Source: JAVWPP01 sp036635835 (GTDB taxonomy: Bacteria > Bacillota > Clostridia > TANB77 > CAG-465). Taken from it: a stretch of DNA of 13,581 bases. Position 1 is the stretch's first letter, and each line of letters starts with the position of its first letter. Below the pieces are notes generated by a model. It had not been told where the DNA came from. It made no database searches and saw only the letters and a list, made by a program, of their open reading frames with translations. Positions 13,547 to 13,581 of the stretch are shown here, piece after piece. The position numbers were made by a program, and so were the translations under genes. The stretch lies in contig JAVWPP010000032.1 of NCBI GenBank assembly GCA_036635835.1, positions 1-13,581 of the forward strand. The letters are read 5' to 3'.

Positions 13547-13581
13547 AGAGGTGTTACAGATTTGTAACGCCTCTCTTTTTT
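13547..13581 (+). terminator. Intrinsic terminator of the nucleoside kinase gene
   Basis: A 12-base stem (13547-13558 with 13563-13574, one G-U pair) with a GATT loop is followed by C and a T-run reaching the window edge, six bases past the stop codon. Confidence 0.93.

Overview
The window is strongly A+T-rich. Coding strands are A-rich, arginine is mostly AGA, and ribosome binding sites are classic AGGAGG types. Promoters read as sigma-A (TTGACA-like, 17-base spacer, TATAAT-like, often with an extended TG). Gene content (ywbE, ychF, dnaG-rpoD, a TGS-type nucleoside kinase, a DUF2207-like membrane protein) points to a low-GC Bacillota, most likely an uncultured Clostridia-type gut commensal. 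This is core chromosome: I see no phage, transposase, CRISPR array, rRNA or tRNA.

Layout. Bases 1-1147 hold a DUF2207-like membrane protein lacking the usual N-terminal domain, bracketed by two copies of a short repeat. Next are a minus-strand ywbE (1322-1516) and, divergently, an unrecognised 303-residue protein (1643-2554) whose pattern suggests a decayed metallopeptidase. A 347-base gap carries a terminator, six 11-base repeats with helically phased A-tracts, and an extended -10 promoter. It starts a same-strand run: sugar-phosphate nucleotidyltransferase, polytopic membrane protein, twin-CBS protein, a hairpin, then dnaG and rpoD, ending at a strong terminator near 8950. A CNNM/CBS transporter-like protein without the usual C-terminal domain follows (9013-10068). 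Its stop codon overlaps the -35 box of a small Lys/Glu-repeat protein (10140-10403). That gene converges on minus-strand ychF (10519-11613), each with its own terminator. Finally a complete nucleoside (uridine-type) kinase gene (11889-13541) ends in a terminator at the window edge.

How the genes relate. dnaG-rpoD is the conserved core of the macromolecular synthesis operon, coupling replication priming to housekeeping transcription. Here it lies behind envelope-type genes (nucleotide-sugar synthesis plus a membrane protein), separated by a hairpin that could set how much upstream transcription reaches dnaG. YchF and the nucleoside kinase are translation/nucleotide housekeeping genes.

The most unusual signal is a roughly 72-base repeat present twice in full (1145-1216, 8805-8877) and once partially at the left edge (1-35). 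Both full copies begin exactly on the stop codon of the preceding gene, have TAAAACATAT-type inverted ends, and are followed by a long A-rich tract. I could not match it to any RNA or mobile-element family I know.
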